Assembly (NCBI RefSeq): GCF_042676065.1
Contig: NZ_JBHTJO010000001.1
Coordinates: 2,418,001-2,482,000 of the forward strand
DNA: 64,000 nt
Source: Methyloligella solikamskensis
GTDB lineage: Bacteria; Pseudomonadota; Alphaproteobacteria; Rhizobiales; Methyloligellaceae
Direction of reading: 5' to 3'
Part shown: one piece after another, positions 42,809-51,026 of the stretch
Numbering within the stretch: position 1 is the first letter of the stretch
Layout of the letters: the number at the start of each line of letters is the position of its first letter
Position numbers and translations under genes: made by a program
The notes under the pieces: generated by a model
Told to the model about the DNA's origin: nothing
The model's input: the letters and a program-made list of their open reading frames with translations, nothing else
Databases searched by the model: none

Positions 42809-44229
42809 GACCGCTTCGTCTGGTTCGACCAGGCTGCGAGGAAGGTCTCGGATTCCGGAGCCGGGAAATCCCGGGTTGCGGTCCATCCGCCGGCGAACGG
42901 CAAATGGCGGAAGCGTCCGCGCTTGTGTCCGAGCAGACCGAGCATCTTCACGCCCAGCCGGGTCAGTCCGTGATAGAGGCGCGGGCGGGCCGCAAGCCAG
43001 GCCCAGAGCCCGATGCCCCACCGGACGGTCTGTTTGGTGAACCCCGCCTCCCACTGTTCGTGGCGCAGCCGGCGCAAAAGATCGGGGAGCGGAATGTCGA
43101 CGGGGCAGACCTGCTGGCAGCGTCCGTTCAGGGTGCAGGCGTTGGGCAGATCGCCCGCCTCCTCCAGCCCGGCGATCATCGGAGTCAAGACAGACCCCAT
43201 GGGTCCGGGATAGACCCACCCATACGCATGGCCGCCCGCCGAGTGATAGACCGGGCAATGATTCATGCAGGCGCCGCAGCGGATGCAGCGCAGCATGGGC
43301 CGGAACTCGCTCTCCAGCATCTTCGTCCGGCCGTTGTCGATCAGCACTACGTGATACTCTTCCGGCCCGTCGAGGTCGCCAGCGCGCTTCGGCCCCGTCA
43401 TGAAGGTGGTGTAGGCCGTGGTCTCCATGCCGAGCGCGCTGCGCCCCAGCATGCGGAGCAGGACGCTGACATCGTTCAAGGTCGGCACGATCTTCTCGAT
43501 CCCCACCGTCACCACATGGACGGGCGCGAGCATGGAGGCGAGGTCGCCATTGCCTTCATTGGTGACGATGACGTTGGAGCCGGTTTCCGCGACCAGAAAA
43601 TTGGCGCCCGTCAGGCTCACATCGGCGGCGAAATATTTCTGCCGCATGACGTGGCGCACCTGGGCGATCAGCGCCGCCGCATCCGTCTCCCGCTTGTCGA
43701 AGCCGTAGACGCGATGGCGCTCGTAGAACAGGTCGGCGATCTCCTCCACCGTCTTATGAATCGTGGGCGTCACGATGTGGCTCGGCGCCTCGTGGGCGAG
43801 CTGCACAATGTATTCGCCCGCATCGGTCTCCAGAACCTCGCAGCCTTCTGCCTCGAGCACGGCGTTGAGACCGATCTCCTCCGACACCATGGACTTGCCC
43901 TTGGTGACGACCTTGGCGTTCGCATCCCGGCAGATATCGCGGATGATCGCGCAAGCCTCGTCGGCATCCGCCGCCCAGTGGACATGGCCGCCTTGGGCCT
44001 TCACGGCACTCTCGTAGCGTTCCAGATAGAAGTCGAGATTCGCAAGCGTATGGGTCCGAATATCCCGGGCGGCGTCCCGCATGGCAGCGTATTCGGGAAG
44101 TTCCGCGACGCGCTTGGCCCGGGCGGCGACGAAGCCGCGTTTCAGACCTTCGGACGCTGCGCGAAGGCTGGGGTCGAGAAGCGCTTCCGAGGCGCGTTCG
44201 CGAAACCGGCTGCTCTCCACCTGCATCAT
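42805..44229 (-). CDS. lutB: Lactate utilization iron-sulfur protein LutB
   Basis: 474 residues. The N-terminal LUD domain (KVVTKGKSMVSEEIGLNAVLEA, EIADLFYERHR, GANFLVAETGSNVIVTNEGNGDL) is followed by a ferredoxin-like domain with CIRCGACMNHCPVY and CTLNGRCQQVCPVDIPLP. The second cluster motif has Asn where a Cys is canonical, a variant often seen in proteobacterial LutB. Start ATG 44229 overlaps the lutA stop (ATGA). It is part of lutABC. Confidence 0.95.
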   Translation of the reverse strand: MMQVESSRFRERASEALLDPSLRAASEGLKRGFVAARAKRVAELPEYAAMRDAARDIRTHTLANLDFYLERYESAVKAQGGHVHWAADADEACAIIRDICRDANAKVVTKGKSMVSEEIGLNAVLEAEGCEVLETDAGEYIVQLAHEAPSHIVTPTIHKTVEEIADLFYERHRVYGFDKRETDAAALIAQVRHVMRQKYFAADVSLTGANFLVAETGSNVIVTNEGNGDLASMLAPVHVVTVGIEKIVPTLNDVSVLLRMLGRSALGMETTAYTTFMTGPKRAGDLDGPEEYHVVLIDNGRTKMLESEFRPMLRCIRCGACMNHCPVYHSAGGHAYGWVYPGPMGSVLTPMIAGLEEAGDLPNACTLNGRCQQVCPVDIPLPDLLRRLRHEQWEAGFTKQTVRWGIGLWAWLAARPRLYHGLTRLGVKMLGLLGHKRGRFRHLPFAGGWTATRDFPAPESETFLAAWSNQTKRS

Positions 44230-45056
44230 GTCTGCTCCGGCTCCCCGATCGCAGGAATGTCGGTCATGCCGGCCAGGACTTCGGCGGCATGAAACACCTT
44301 GGTGGGCTTTTCCAGACGCTTCAAACGCCCGGCGATATTGAACAGGCAGCCAAGATCGCCACCGAGCACCGTGTCGGCCCCGCTCGCCTCCACATTGGCG
44401 ACCTTGTCGGAGACCATGTGGGTGGAGATCTCCGGATACTTGACGCAGAACGTGCCGCCGAAGCCGCAGCAGGTTTCGCTGTCCTGGATCTCGGCGAGGC
44501 TCAACCCTTCCACATGAGAGAGAAGCTCGCGGGGCTGGTCCTTGACGCCGAGTTTACGCAAGCCAGAACAGCTGTCGTGATAGGCCGCACGGCCCTGATA
44601 GGTGGCAGGGGCCGGGGTGGCGCCGAGCACATCGGTGAGGAAGGACAGGAGCTCGTGGCTGCGCGCGGCGAGATTCTGCGCCGGCGCCTTCCATTCCGCA
44701 TCGTGCGCGAACATCTCCGGATAGTCCTTGCAGATGGTCGCCATGCAGGACCCGGACGGTCCCACCACGTAGTCGAATTCGGAAAACGCCGCGATCACCT
44801 GCTTGGCGATGCGCCGGGCGCCTTCGTCGTCGCCGCTGTTATAGGCCGGCTGGCCGCAGCAGACCTGCTGGGGCGGAACGGTGACGCGGCAGCCCGCATC
44901 CTGGAGTAGCTTGACGGAAGCGAATCCGACATTGGGCCGAAACAGATCGACGATGCAGGTGACGAACAGGCCGACATGAGGCCCTTCTGCAAGCCTCTCC
45001 CCTGCGCTTTCGGGCGACGTGCCCTGCCCCTTCGAGCTGCTTCCAGATTGCACCAT
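44226..45056 (-). CDS. lutA: Lactate utilization protein LutA (CCG domains)
   Basis: About 276 residues from ATG 45056, preceded by GGGAG at 8 bases; an open extension to 45173 lacks a good start. GLFVTCIVDLFRPNVGFASVKLL, the first CCG motif QQVCCGQPAYNSGD and the second SETCCGFGGTFCVKYPEIS are diagnostic. These cysteine-rich domains resemble the glycolate oxidase and heterodisulfide reductase subunits. With LutB and LutC it oxidises L-lactate to pyruvate. It is divergent from the FadR-type regulator. Confidence 0.95.
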   Translation of the reverse strand: MVQSGSSSKGQGTSPESAGERLAEGPHVGLFVTCIVDLFRPNVGFASVKLLQDAGCRVTVPPQQVCCGQPAYNSGDDEGARRIAKQVIAAFSEFDYVVGPSGSCMATICKDYPEMFAHDAEWKAPAQNLAARSHELLSFLTDVLGATPAPATYQGRAAYHDSCSGLRKLGVKDQPRELLSHVEGLSLAEIQDSETCCGFGGTFCVKYPEISTHMVSDKVANVEASGADTVLGGDLGCLFNIAGRLKRLEKPTKVFHAAEVLAGMTDIPAIGEPEQT

Positions 45057-45153
45057 GGCTTCGACTCCCGGCGGCCGCACAGCCTGTCGACGAATAGATA
45101 CGAAAAGCCGGGCCATCACCGGCGCGCCCGCTACGTTTGGAGCAGCGCAGCTC

Positions 45154-45203
45154 TGGTAAAAAAAGTAGACCAAGCTTGATCGCTGGTCCAGTCTGTAACA
45201 CCA
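45154..45203. promoter_or_regulatory. Possible GntR/FadR-type operators between lutA and the regulator
   Basis: TGGT (45154-45157) with ACCA (45169-45172) and TGGT (45184-45187) with ACCA (45200-45203) form two loose dyads 30 bp apart. FadR-subfamily regulators such as LldR favour TGGT/ACCA half-sites, but the usual spacing is shorter than the 11-12 bases seen here, so this is weak. Confidence 0.3.
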
Positions 45204-45280
45204 TAGTCATATTCAAGCCAAGGATTGACCGTGAAATCTTAGGGTTGCCTTGGCGCATGAATGGTTGGGATGATCGTGAG

Positions 45281-46042
45281 ATGGAACCGATAAGGCAGCC
45301 GAAGATCGCCGAGGCGATCGCCGATCACATCGAGAAGCTCGTCCTGCAGGGCGTGCTGCGCCCCGGCGAACGCCTTACGCCCGAGCGCGAGCTGGCAGAG
45401 AAGCTCGACGTCTCACGGCCCTCCTTGCGCGATGCGATCGAGCGGCTGGTGGATCGCGGTCTCCTGACCCGCTCCAAGACCGGCACCTTCGTGGCGGAGT
45501 TCCTGACGCCGCTGCTCAAGCCCCTCGCCTCGCTCATGGAGAACAATGTCGAGGTCACGGAAGACTATTTCGAATTCCGGGAGATGATGGAGCCGCAAGC
45601 CGCGCGCTATGCGGCGCTCCGGGCTTCGGAGGTCGACCGTGAGGCGATCGAGGCTTGCATCGCGCGGATGAAGGAGGCCCACGCGCTCGAGGATCCCGAG
45701 CAGGAGGCCCAGGCCGATGTCGATCTGCATCTACTGATCTACGACGCCGCTCACAACGCCGTGCTGCTCCATTTCATGCGGGCTCTGGTCGAGCTCCTGC
45801 GAAACAACATCTTCTACAGCCGCCAGCAGCTCTATCAGCGCCGCTCCGTGCGTCCCCAGCTGCTCGCCCAGCATCTGGCCATCGCCGAGGCTGTGCTATC
45901 AGGCGATGCGGAATCGGCCGAGCGCGCCGCGGCGGAGCATGTGCGTTTTACATACGAGAATGTGAAGGCGATCCGTCGGGACAGCTTGCGTCTGCAGGCA
46001 TCGCTCCTGCGCGTCGATCGGGAGGATTACGTCGCGCGATAA
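45281..46042 (+). CDS. FadR-subfamily GntR regulator, probable lactate regulator
   Basis: About 253 residues from ATG 45281 (ATG 45257 is also possible). The GntR domain (AEAIADHIEKLVLQGVLRPGERLTPERELAEKLDVSRPSLRDAIERL) is followed by an all-helical FCD domain with the usual metal-site pattern (DVDLHLLIYDAAHN, QHLAIAEAVLSGD). It is divergent from lutABC, suggesting an LldR/LutR-like repressor that responds to lactate. It is 47 bp before the sigma-54 activator and possibly cotranscribed with it. Confidence 0.9.
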   Translation: MEPIRQPKIAEAIADHIEKLVLQGVLRPGERLTPERELAEKLDVSRPSLRDAIERLVDRGLLTRSKTGTFVAEFLTPLLKPLASLMENNVEVTEDYFEFREMMEPQAARYAALRASEVDREAIEACIARMKEAHALEDPEQEAQADVDLHLLIYDAAHNAVLLHFMRALVELLRNNIFYSRQQLYQRRSVRPQLLAQHLAIAEAVLSGDAESAERAAAEHVRFTYENVKAIRRDSLRLQASLLRVDREDYVAR

Positions 46043-46089
46043 CAACCAAACGCCCAAATCAAACCAATTAGAATCCAGGGAGGGGCGAC

Positions 46090-48084
46090 ATGAATGAAAC
46101 AGGCACGAAGCAGGATGAGCTGGTGAAATCGCGAGATCTCGCCTGCTTCAGCAATTTTGGCGATGCATCGCTGCAGGAAGAAGGCTTGAGGAGCCAATGC
46201 GCTCACCTCATCGAGACCTCCTGGGAACGGTGCGTCAGCGAGTACAAGCTCGATCGGAGCCGCCACAAGGGGCCTGAGATCGTCACGGCGGTCGAGTATC
46301 GCAGCGCTGCGGATCCGCTCGATCTTCTGACCCATGTCGCGCGCCCGCATATCGAGCGCCTGCTGGGGCGCCTCTCCTCCTCGCCTTACGTCGTCATGCT
46401 CTCCGATCCGAACGGCATTGCGCTGGACGTCCTGGGCGACTCTCCGCCGGACAAGGCAATGCGGCGCATGGGTGTGTGCACCGGCGCGCTGTGGGGCGAG
46501 GATTTCGCCGGAACCAACGGCATCGGCACCTCGCTTGCGACGCGCTCGCCGGTCACCATCCACCGGGATCAGCACTTCTTTCCGAGCTACGAGGGGCTCA
46601 CCTGCACCGCCGCCCCGATCTTCGGCTCCGATGGAGAAATCATCGCAGCCCTGGATGCGTCATCTATCGCCGACCTTCCCCACGAGATGCAGTTCTTCAT
46701 TCTCGATTTGGTGATGCGGACCACCCGGCATATCGAGCGCAGCTATTTCCTGGAGCGGAACCGAGACCGGACGATCCTGCGCGTGGAGGCGGGGCTGGCC
46801 CGCGCCGAGGAAGGCGTCGGTCTGATGCTTGCCTTAGGCGACGATGGATGCCCGCTGGAAATATATGACGGGCACCGCCCTGGCTCGCCAATGCTGGACC
46901 GCCAGCGCATCATCGGCAATCCGCTCTCCGGATTCCTGGAAATCACATGGCAGGACGCCAGCCCGCCCCCTGGCGAGAACGCCGACGCCTTCGTCGAGCG
47001 GATCGGTATTGCGCATGTGAAGGATACCGGGCAGCCCTGCTTTGCCAGCATGATCACGCCGAAACGCCGGCGGAGCCTCGGCAAGCCGGCCAAGCCATCG
47101 TCCCAGGCCCTTGCCGTGAAGCGCCCTACCCTGGGTAAGAACGGCGGACTGGATCTCGACACCCTGGCCGGCCGCGATCCCGTCATGGGCAACAATGTCC
47201 AGACCGTCCGGAAGCTGGTGGACAAGCGCCTGCCGATCCTGCTGCACGGCGAGACCGGAACCGGCAAGGAGGAGTTCGCGCGCGGCATTCACGAGGCCGG
47301 GCGCCGGGCGAACGGTCCCTTCGTCGTCATCGACTGCTCGTCGATTCCTGAGAACCTCATCGAAAGCGAGCTGTTCGGCTACGAGGCCGGCACCTTCACC
47401 GGTGCGCGCCGGGGCGGCCGGACGGGCCGCATCGCGGAGGCCAATGGGGGTACGCTGTTCTTGGACGAGATCGGCGACATGCCCCTGACCCTGCAGACGC
47501 GGCTGCTGCGCGTGCTTGCGGAGGGCGAGGTTGTGCCGCTGGGCACCGCCAAGCCGATCAAGGTCGATTTCAACGTCATCTGCGCCACCCACCGGGACCT
47601 CGCTGAGATGGCGGCCGATGGTCGGTTTCGCCAGGACCTCTATTACCGGCTGGCGGGCATCCGCCTGAACCTTCCGCCGCTTCGCGACCGCGCCGACCGG
47701 GCGGACGTCATTCTGGGAGCTTTGGCGATCGAAGCCGCCCAGATGGAATTCGACGCACCGCCTCGCCTGTCCGACGAGGCTCTGGAGATCCTTCTCGCCC
47801 AGACCTGGCCCGGCAATATGCGCGAGCTGCGGCTTGCCATGCGCTATGCCCTCGCCTGCACGAACGAGGCCGAAATCGCGCCGGAGCGCCTTCCGCACTG
47901 GCTCAAGACGGGGCCTGAGAAGAAGTGCGAGGCTCCCAGGACCACGGCGCCTGCCGCGGACGATCTGGAGGACGTGCTGATGCGCAACGATTGGTGCGTT
48001 TCCGACGCCGCCAGCGAGCTCAATGTCAGCCGCCAGACGCTCTACCGGTGGCTCAAGCGCCAGAATATCGAGCGCCCTGAATAA
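46090..48084 (+). CDS. AcoR-type sigma-54-dependent transcriptional activator
   Basis: 664 residues. The N-terminal GAF sensor region (about residues 80-215: DPNGIALDVLGD, GTNGIGTSLATRSPV, EGLTCTAAPIFGSDGEIIAALD) is that of AcoR activators of acetoin and alcohol catabolism. The AAA+ domain follows, with Walker A HGETGTGKEEFARG (387-394), the sigma-54 contact loop GTFTGA (434-439, Thr in place of the usual Ala) and GGTLFLDEIGDMP. A Fis-type HTH is at the C-terminus (SDAASELNVSRQTLYRWLKR). ATG follows GGGAGGGG. Sigma-54 promoters at 50.85, 53.76 and 41.92 kb are likely targets. Confidence 0.93.
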   Translation: MNETGTKQDELVKSRDLACFSNFGDASLQEEGLRSQCAHLIETSWERCVSEYKLDRSRHKGPEIVTAVEYRSAADPLDLLTHVARPHIERLLGRLSSSPYVVMLSDPNGIALDVLGDSPPDKAMRRMGVCTGALWGEDFAGTNGIGTSLATRSPVTIHRDQHFFPSYEGLTCTAAPIFGSDGEIIAALDASSIADLPHEMQFFILDLVMRTTRHIERSYFLERNRDRTILRVEAGLARAEEGVGLMLALGDDGCPLEIYDGHRPGSPMLDRQRIIGNPLSGFLEITWQDASPPPGENADAFVERIGIAHVKDTGQPCFASMITPKRRRSLGKPAKPSSQALAVKRPTLGKNGGLDLDTLAGRDPVMGNNVQTVRKLVDKRLPILLHGETGTGKEEFARGIHEAGRRANGPFVVIDCSSIPENLIESELFGYEAGTFTGARRGGRTGRIAEANGGTLFLDEIGDMPLTLQTRLLRVLAEGEVVPLGTAKPIKVDFNVICATHRDLAEMAADGRFRQDLYYRLAGIRLNLPPLRDRADRADVILGALAIEAAQMEFDAPPRLSDEALEILLAQTWPGNMRELRLAMRYALACTNEAEIAPERLPHWLKTGPEKKCEAPRTTAPAADDLEDVLMRNDWCVSDAASELNVSRQTLYRWLKRQNIERPE

Positions 48085-48209
48085 GGGCCCGCGCTCCCAC
48101 TTCCATCTTCGCTTCTCCAAGCTCGACACCCGGCAATAGCCGCGCGTGCCGAACTGCGCGCGTCGGCCGCTTTCTACTGTCTGCCTTCCAACTGAGCGAC
48201 CGCAGACAC

Positions 48210-48244
48210 AAAAAAAACCTCCCCGGCGAGAGCCGCCGGGGAGG
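48210..48244 (-). terminator. Rho-independent terminator after the PQQ dehydrogenase gene
   Basis: CCTCCCCGGCG and CGCCGGGGAGG (48218-48244) make a perfect 11-bp stem with a 5-base loop, followed on the minus strand by eight T (A tract 48210-48217). It ends the Rieske-PQQ transcript and also insulates the converging activator gene. Confidence 0.96.
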
Positions 48245-48270
48245 CAGAGGTTGAGCGAAGATACGAGGTA

Positions 48271-50013
48271 TTATTTTTCGTCGGGAAGTGCGAACACCCA
48301 GACGGAACCGCCTTCAGGAACCGACTCTTCCCAGCCGGCCTGCTTGGCCATCTTGCCCTGGATCCACTGAGCGTCGACGCCATAGCCGGACACAACGGCG
48401 ATGTACTGCTTGCCGTCGATTTCAAAGCTGCTGGGGGGCGAAATGATGCCCGACGGGGTCGGGAACTCCCACAGCAGGTCGCCGGACTTCGCATCGTAAG
48501 CGCGGAACATCCGATCGTTGGTGCCGCCGACGAAGATCAGATCGCCCGCGGTGGTCAGGATCGAACCGAAGTTCCACGATCCGGCATAGGTCTCTTTCCA
48601 GACCTCTTTCCGGTCGTTGACGTTCCAAGCCTGGACGCCGCCGATATACGGGAAGTCCTTGTCGGCTTTCAGGTCGAGCTTGTTGATGTCCACGCCCGCG
48701 GACCACTGGCCGGGAATGATCGGCTGAACCAGACCGGTCAGGGTCATGCAGTGGTTGTCGTTGAACGGGATGTAGAGCATCTGGGTCTTCGGGTTGTAGG
48801 CCTGGTAGAACCAGTCCTTGCCGCCCCAAAGGCTCGGGCAGTATGTGGCCGTCTTGCCGGTGCCAACCTTGGCTTCTTCGTTGTAGGTCGGACGCCCGGT
48901 CTTCGGATCGAGCTTCTCGAACACGTTGTTGTGCACGTACGGAACGGCATGGTCGAACGTGATTTCGCCGTCCTCAGCACGGTCGAGCCAGTAGAGGTAA
49001 CCGTTACGCTGGGCCGAAATCAGGCCAGAGACCTTCTTGCCGTCTTTCTCGAACTCGACGAGAGACGGTGCGTTCATGGCCGCCCAGTCCCAAGAGTCGT
49101 TCCAGTGATACTGGAAGTGGCCAGCGATCTTGCCGTCGTCCGGATTGATGGACAGAACCGACGTCAGATAGAGGTTGTCGCCGGGGCGCTGATCGCCAGG
49201 CCAAGGCGCGCCGTTGCCGACACCCCAGTAGATGACGTCGTTTTTGACGTCGTAGTTGCCCGGCATCCACATGGTGCCGCCGCCGTCTTTCCAGGCGTCT
49301 TTCCACTTGCCGTCCTGGGGCCAGGTGTCGTGACCCGGCTCGCCCGGTCCGGGCACACTGTAGGTGGTCCAGAGTTCCTTGCCGGTCTCGGCGTCGAAGG
49401 CCTTGATGAAGCCGCGCACACCGAACTCGCCGCCGGACGGGCCGACGATGACCTGGCCCTTCACGACCAGCGGTGCGGAGGTGATGTAGGCACTCTCGGT
49501 CTGCCAGTCGCAGACTTCAGATTCCCAGACCAGCTCGCCGGTCTTGGCATCCAGAGCCTGGAGCATGCAGTCGATGCTGGCGACATAGACCTTGTCGCCC
49601 CAAAGCGCGACACCGCGATTGGTCATATGAAGCGCGCCGAAGCCTTCGGGCATCTCGCGCGTGTAACGCCACAGGGTCCGGCCGGTCTTGGAGTCGAATG
49701 CCAGCACCTGATTTTCCGGCGTCGCGACGTACATGTAGCGGCCGTTGACGATGGCAGGAGCCTCATGGCCCTTGTCCTTGCCCGTGGCTGCGGACCAAAC
49801 GGGACGAAGCTTGGAGACGTTCTCGGTCGTGATCTGCTCGAGAGGCGTGTAGCTCCAGCCCGCGTAGTTGCCCTTCGTCATGAGCCAGTTTTCCGGCTCG
49901 GGATTGGCGAGCCGTTCGTCTGTGACGGGCTTGTATTCCCCCGGCCCGTCTGCGGCGTGTGCCGCCGGGACCATCGCCACAGCAAGTAATGCTGCATAGG
50001 TCAGCGTTCTCAT
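48271..50013 (-). CDS. PQQ-dependent alcohol dehydrogenase, periplasmic, no haem domain
   Basis: 580 residues with a signal peptide (ends PAAHA, about residue 20) and an eight-bladed propeller with W-motifs. Cofactor residues: Glu196 in GPSGGEFGV, Asn267 in WGVGNGAPW, catalytic Asp309 in NDSWDWAAMN. Residue 311, two after the Asp, is Ala, the calcium-type residue; lanthanide (XoxF) enzymes have Asp there. The vicinal CysCys normally just before NRG is absent (Ala127-Leu128 by alignment), while Cys149 and Cys168 lie nearby. No cytochrome c domain. SD AAGGAG. It is 60 bp after the Rieske gene, and the substrate is unknown. Confidence 0.92.
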   Translation of the reverse strand: MRTLTYAALLAVAMVPAAHAADGPGEYKPVTDERLANPEPENWLMTKGNYAGWSYTPLEQITTENVSKLRPVWSAATGKDKGHEAPAIVNGRYMYVATPENQVLAFDSKTGRTLWRYTREMPEGFGALHMTNRGVALWGDKVYVASIDCMLQALDAKTGELVWESEVCDWQTESAYITSAPLVVKGQVIVGPSGGEFGVRGFIKAFDAETGKELWTTYSVPGPGEPGHDTWPQDGKWKDAWKDGGGTMWMPGNYDVKNDVIYWGVGNGAPWPGDQRPGDNLYLTSVLSINPDDGKIAGHFQYHWNDSWDWAAMNAPSLVEFEKDGKKVSGLISAQRNGYLYWLDRAEDGEITFDHAVPYVHNNVFEKLDPKTGRPTYNEEAKVGTGKTATYCPSLWGGKDWFYQAYNPKTQMLYIPFNDNHCMTLTGLVQPIIPGQWSAGVDINKLDLKADKDFPYIGGVQAWNVNDRKEVWKETYAGSWNFGSILTTAGDLIFVGGTNDRMFRAYDAKSGDLLWEFPTPSGIISPPSSFEIDGKQYIAVVSGYGVDAQWIQGKMAKQAGWEESVPEGGSVWVFALPDEK

Positions 50014-50073
50014 CAGGTTTCTCCTTGGCGTTTCCGTTGTTTTGCGGAGAGGTCTCTACGCCCCCTTCTCGCG

Positions 50074-50691
50074 CTATCGCGGTGGCCCCAGCCGACCGAT
50101 AAAGTCAGCAGCCACCGTTAGTTCGCCAGCCCCCTCTTTCAGAGGAAGGATGGCCAGTCGTCGGGTTGCCGGCCCTTCGACAATCGCGCCGCGATTGCCC
50201 GCATCGAAAGTCGATCCATGGCAATTGCAGACGAATTCGTGTTCGGTCTCGTTGATGTCGGAAATCACGCAGCCGTTGTGGGTGCACACCGCCGAATAGG
50301 CGACGATCTCGTCTGCCGCCAAGGACTCGGTGTCCTTCTCCACGTCATCGGCAGGCAGGCGCGCCACCAGCAGCAGGTTCAGACGAGAACCGTTGCGGAC
50401 CTCTTTGGTCTTCGGGTCCATGGGATATGCAAGCTTCGGCGGCTCGCCGACCTTGATATCGGCCGGATCGATAACTTCGTCCTTCGTCCCGCCGGTCAGG
50501 TATACAAGCGTGTCACCGATCTGCGGCAGGATGCTGTTCGCGTCGGTCGAGGCTGCGACACGCGAGGCGCCAAGCGGAGCAACCGCCAAGGTCAACGCGC
50601 CGAGCATCAAGTTCCGCCGGCCGCAATTGATGGGGGCTTCGTCTTCGTGGCTTTGCGGAGTCCGGTCCGCAGCCTTTCTCTTCTCACTCAC
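50074..50691 (-). CDS. Tat-exported Rieske [2Fe-2S] protein
   Basis: 205 residues from GTG 50691, which has GGAGG eight bases upstream; an open extension to 50781 is in the leader. A twin-arginine signal (GRRNLMLGALTLAVAPL, Arg25-Arg26) is followed by a Rieske domain with box I CTHNGC (136-141) and box II CNCHGS (155-160), which supply two Cys and two His ligands, plus the disulfide Cys. It is first gene of a sigma-54 operon with the PQQ dehydrogenase, suggesting it is the enzyme's periplasmic electron acceptor. No cytochrome b or c1 gene is adjacent, so it is not the bc1 subunit by context. Confidence 0.9.
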   Translation of the reverse strand: MSEKRKAADRTPQSHEDEAPINCGRRNLMLGALTLAVAPLGASRVAASTDANSILPQIGDTLVYLTGGTKDEVIDPADIKVGEPPKLAYPMDPKTKEVRNGSRLNLLLVARLPADDVEKDTESLAADEIVAYSAVCTHNGCVISDINETEHEFVCNCHGSTFDAGNRGAIVEGPATRRLAILPLKEGAGELTVAADFIGRLGPPR

Positions 50692-50842
50692 CGTACGTTT
50701 CCTCCAACTCTTATTCCCGGGGCCATCGGCCGTGTCCCAACACGCCGGCTCCGGTGCTCTACGAAGGCTCCCGGATAGCACAGGCCGAGGGCCTACTTAC
50801 CGGGGTGCGACCTTGTCGCGAGCGTCTTTATGACGCTTATTT

Positions 50843-50858
50843 AGCAATTCGCGTGCCA
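50843..50858 (-). promoter_or_regulatory. Consensus sigma-54 promoter of the Rieske-PQQ dehydrogenase operon
   Basis: On the minus strand TGGCACG-CGAA-TTGCT is an exact match to the TGGCACG-N4-TTGCW consensus, with GG-N10-GC spacing. The predicted start near 50832 gives a leader of about 140 bases before the Rieske GTG. Confidence 0.92.
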
Positions 50859-50941
50859 ATGACGTTCATCGTGGTGAATCATAGGGTTATCTGAAGTCTT
50901 TGCCCTTAAATCGTGCTTCTGAGCGGCTGATTTCACACTGG

Positions 50942-50961
50942 GTGACACTTCGCCGTGTCAC
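50942..50961. promoter_or_regulatory. Probable activator site (UAS) of the Rieske-PQQ operon
   Basis: GTGACAC-TTCGCC-GTGTCAC is a perfect inverted repeat with 7-bp arms, 84-103 bp upstream of the -24 box, where an enhancer-binding protein would bind. A second imperfect dyad (CCCGTCACA...TGTGCGGG, about 50972-50992) follows. The AcoR-type activator encoded at 46.1-48.1 kb is the obvious candidate. Confidence 0.75.
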
Positions 50962-51026
50962 ATCGGGGAAGCCCGTCACACGAATGTGCGGGACAGCCGC
51001 GGTTGCGGCCGCCCCGCACCGTCTAC

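Noticed and set aside
48271..50013. Lanthanide-dependent XoxF-type methanol dehydrogenase
   Set aside because: Ala instead of Asp two residues after the catalytic Asp, no CysCys pair, and no xoxG/xoxJ or mxa neighbours.
50074..50691. Rieske subunit of the cytochrome bc1 complex
   Set aside because: No cytochrome b or c1 gene adjacent, soluble Tat-exported form, and sigma-54 coupling to a PQQ enzyme.
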